Assembly: GCA_022837205.1 (NCBI GenBank)
Contig: JALHEL010000201.1
Coordinates: forward strand, 1 to 7,281
Direction of reading: 5' to 3'
Length of the DNA stretch: 7,281 bases
Source: Leptolinea sp.
GTDB lineage: Bacteria; Chloroflexota; Anaerolineae; Anaerolineales; Anaerolineaceae
Shown one piece after another: positions 6,362 through 7,281 of the stretch; position 1 is the stretch's first letter; every line of letters begins with the position of its first letter. Position numbers and translations under genes: made by a program. The notes under the pieces are model-generated. The model was not told the DNA's origin. It saw only the letters and a list, made by a program, of their open reading frames with translations, and ran no database searches.

Positions 6362-7281
6362 CTTCATGATCAGGACGCTTTCTCCGTTGCATATCGGGAG
6401 CGGCGAAGAGCTGAAACTGAATTACGATTTTGTAAATCAGACATCAATCATTAAAGAGTATAAGGGAACCGGTTTCACTTGGCGTCTGAATGTCGATGAA
6501 ATCCTTGCATCCCGAGCGAACGATCGAAATGTAACGAAAACTCCGGCGCAATTACTGAATCCGGCGGATTTCGTTCTCGATTCGGCGGGGAATCCGAACC
6601 GGCTTTTTCGATATCGGATTCCGGGAGAAATTCGAGCGGGAAGAGAATATAGTCAGTTACGGGCATGTGTTAAGGATCCGTTTGATTGCCCGTATATCCC
6701 GGGATCATCGATCAAAGGGGCGATTCGAACGGCATTGGCGGTTCAGATTTTAAAAGCTGAAGGTGCGGATCTGAAATCAAAGATCAAATTTCAATCCAAT
6801 TCGAAAAAGGCGGATGACGAAATTGAAAGAACGCTGTTCGGACCGGACCCCAATTCCGATTGGATGCGGGCATTTCGAATTTCGGATGCGTTGTTACCGC
6901 CGGAAAATCGCCGGCCCGGATATGGTCTTCTTGTCGCCAATACCAATCCGCTCACCGCGAATCCGAATACGCAAAAATCGGTGCCGATCGAGATCGAAGC
7001 GATTCAGTTGAGGAACGAATTCTTCGGTTCTGTGACCGTAGATGATTTTCTATTGGGCAAAGAATCTTTTTTACCTGCGAAAGTTCATTTGGACCGCTGG
7101 ATTCCCGAAATCCATGAATACGGAATGAATCGATTATATCTTCTTAAAGACTGGTACAGCCGCGTTCCGGATTCTCAAAAAATTCTGAAAAAAATAGATC
7201 AATTAATACAATTTGGTGAAGACGTAAGAGAGAAAAATCTATCCATGGCTCTTCTGCAGATCGGGTTCGGATGCGGTTGGG
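6348..7281 (+). CDS. csm5: Csm5 (Cas7-family distal subunit), 3' end outside the window
   Basis: The frame is open from ATG 6348 to the window edge: 311 codons without a stop. Csm5 is the Cas7-like subunit at the crRNA 3' end of the Csm complex and is involved in crRNA maturation through recruitment of host nucleases. The start is LSPLHIGSGEEL (11-22), then DFV (27-29), the usual Csm5 opening. YIPGSSIKGAIRTAL (116-130) is the RAMP crRNA-binding loop. The visible sequence ends within the glycine-rich loop GFGCGW (306-311), which normally lies in the last quarter of Csm5, so perhaps 50-100 residues are missing. The start overlaps csm4 by 14 nt in another frame and follows AAAGGA (6335-6340) with 7-nt spacing, which supports this start and operon coupling. 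Confidence 0.93.
   Translation, partial: MTKYNFMIRTLSPLHIGSGEELKLNYDFVNQTSIIKEYKGTGFTWRLNVDEILASRANDRNVTKTPAQLLNPADFVLDSAGNPNRLFRYRIPGEIRAGREYSQLRACVKDPFDCPYIPGSSIKGAIRTALAVQILKAEGADLKSKIKFQSNSKKADDEIERTLFGPDPNSDWMRAFRISDALLPPENRRPGYGLLVANTNPLTANPNTQKSVPIEIEAIQLRNEFFGSVTVDDFLLGKESFLPAKVHLDRWIPEIHEYGMNRLYLLKDWYSRVPDSQKILKKIDQLIQFGEDVREKNLSMALLQIGFGCGW

Overview
The window holds most of a type III-A (Csm) CRISPR-Cas effector operon. All genes are on the + strand, and a repeat-rich intergenic region lies upstream. The order is a CARF/LuxR-HTH protein (591-1490), cas10/csm1 (1569-4394), csm3 (4409-5197), csm4 (5201-6361) and csm5 (6348 to the window edge, open at its 3' end). Spacing is tight: 78, 14 and 3 nt gaps, then a 14-nt overlap. 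Strong purine-rich ribosome binding sites precede cas10, csm3, csm4 and csm5, so these genes are probably co-transcribed. No CRISPR array, cas1, cas2, cas6 or HEPN-type csm6/csx1 is visible.

The most striking feature is in cas10. Its 941-aa product is a complete Cas10/Csm1 (HD, zinc ribbon, two palm domains with an intact GGDD, helical C-terminus) that continues without a stop into a C-terminal domain of about 127 residues. That domain carries the hallmarks of Csm2, the Cas11 small subunit. No separate csm2 exists in the gap where it normally sits, between csm1 and csm3. The locus therefore appears to encode a Cas10-Csm2 fusion. I found no convincing internal start that would release free Csm2. 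This matters because normal Csm complexes hold one Cas10 and several Csm2 copies.

The second unusual feature is the upstream gene. Its N-terminal CARF domain resembles the NE0113 family (GTEPQ and SGGRK motifs), and it is joined to a LuxR/GerE-type helix-turn-helix rather than a nuclease. Since Cas10 retains its cyclase motif, cyclic oligoadenylate made on target recognition could act on this protein as a transcriptional signal, or the protein could bind or degrade the signal. Both are inferences.

Region by region: 1-382 is an intergenic repeat element bounded by near-perfect inverted repeats, containing hairpins, a terminator-like stem-loop with a T tract and two 55-bp direct repeats. 383-590 is a non-coding leader with a perfect TATAAT box and a hairpin. 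591-7281 is the cas operon.

The organism is a bacterium of moderate GC with Shine-Dalgarno-led genes. The phylum cannot be fixed from the sequence. The GC-rich dispersed intergenic repeats recall environmental anaerobes such as Anaerolineae, but that is only a weak impression.
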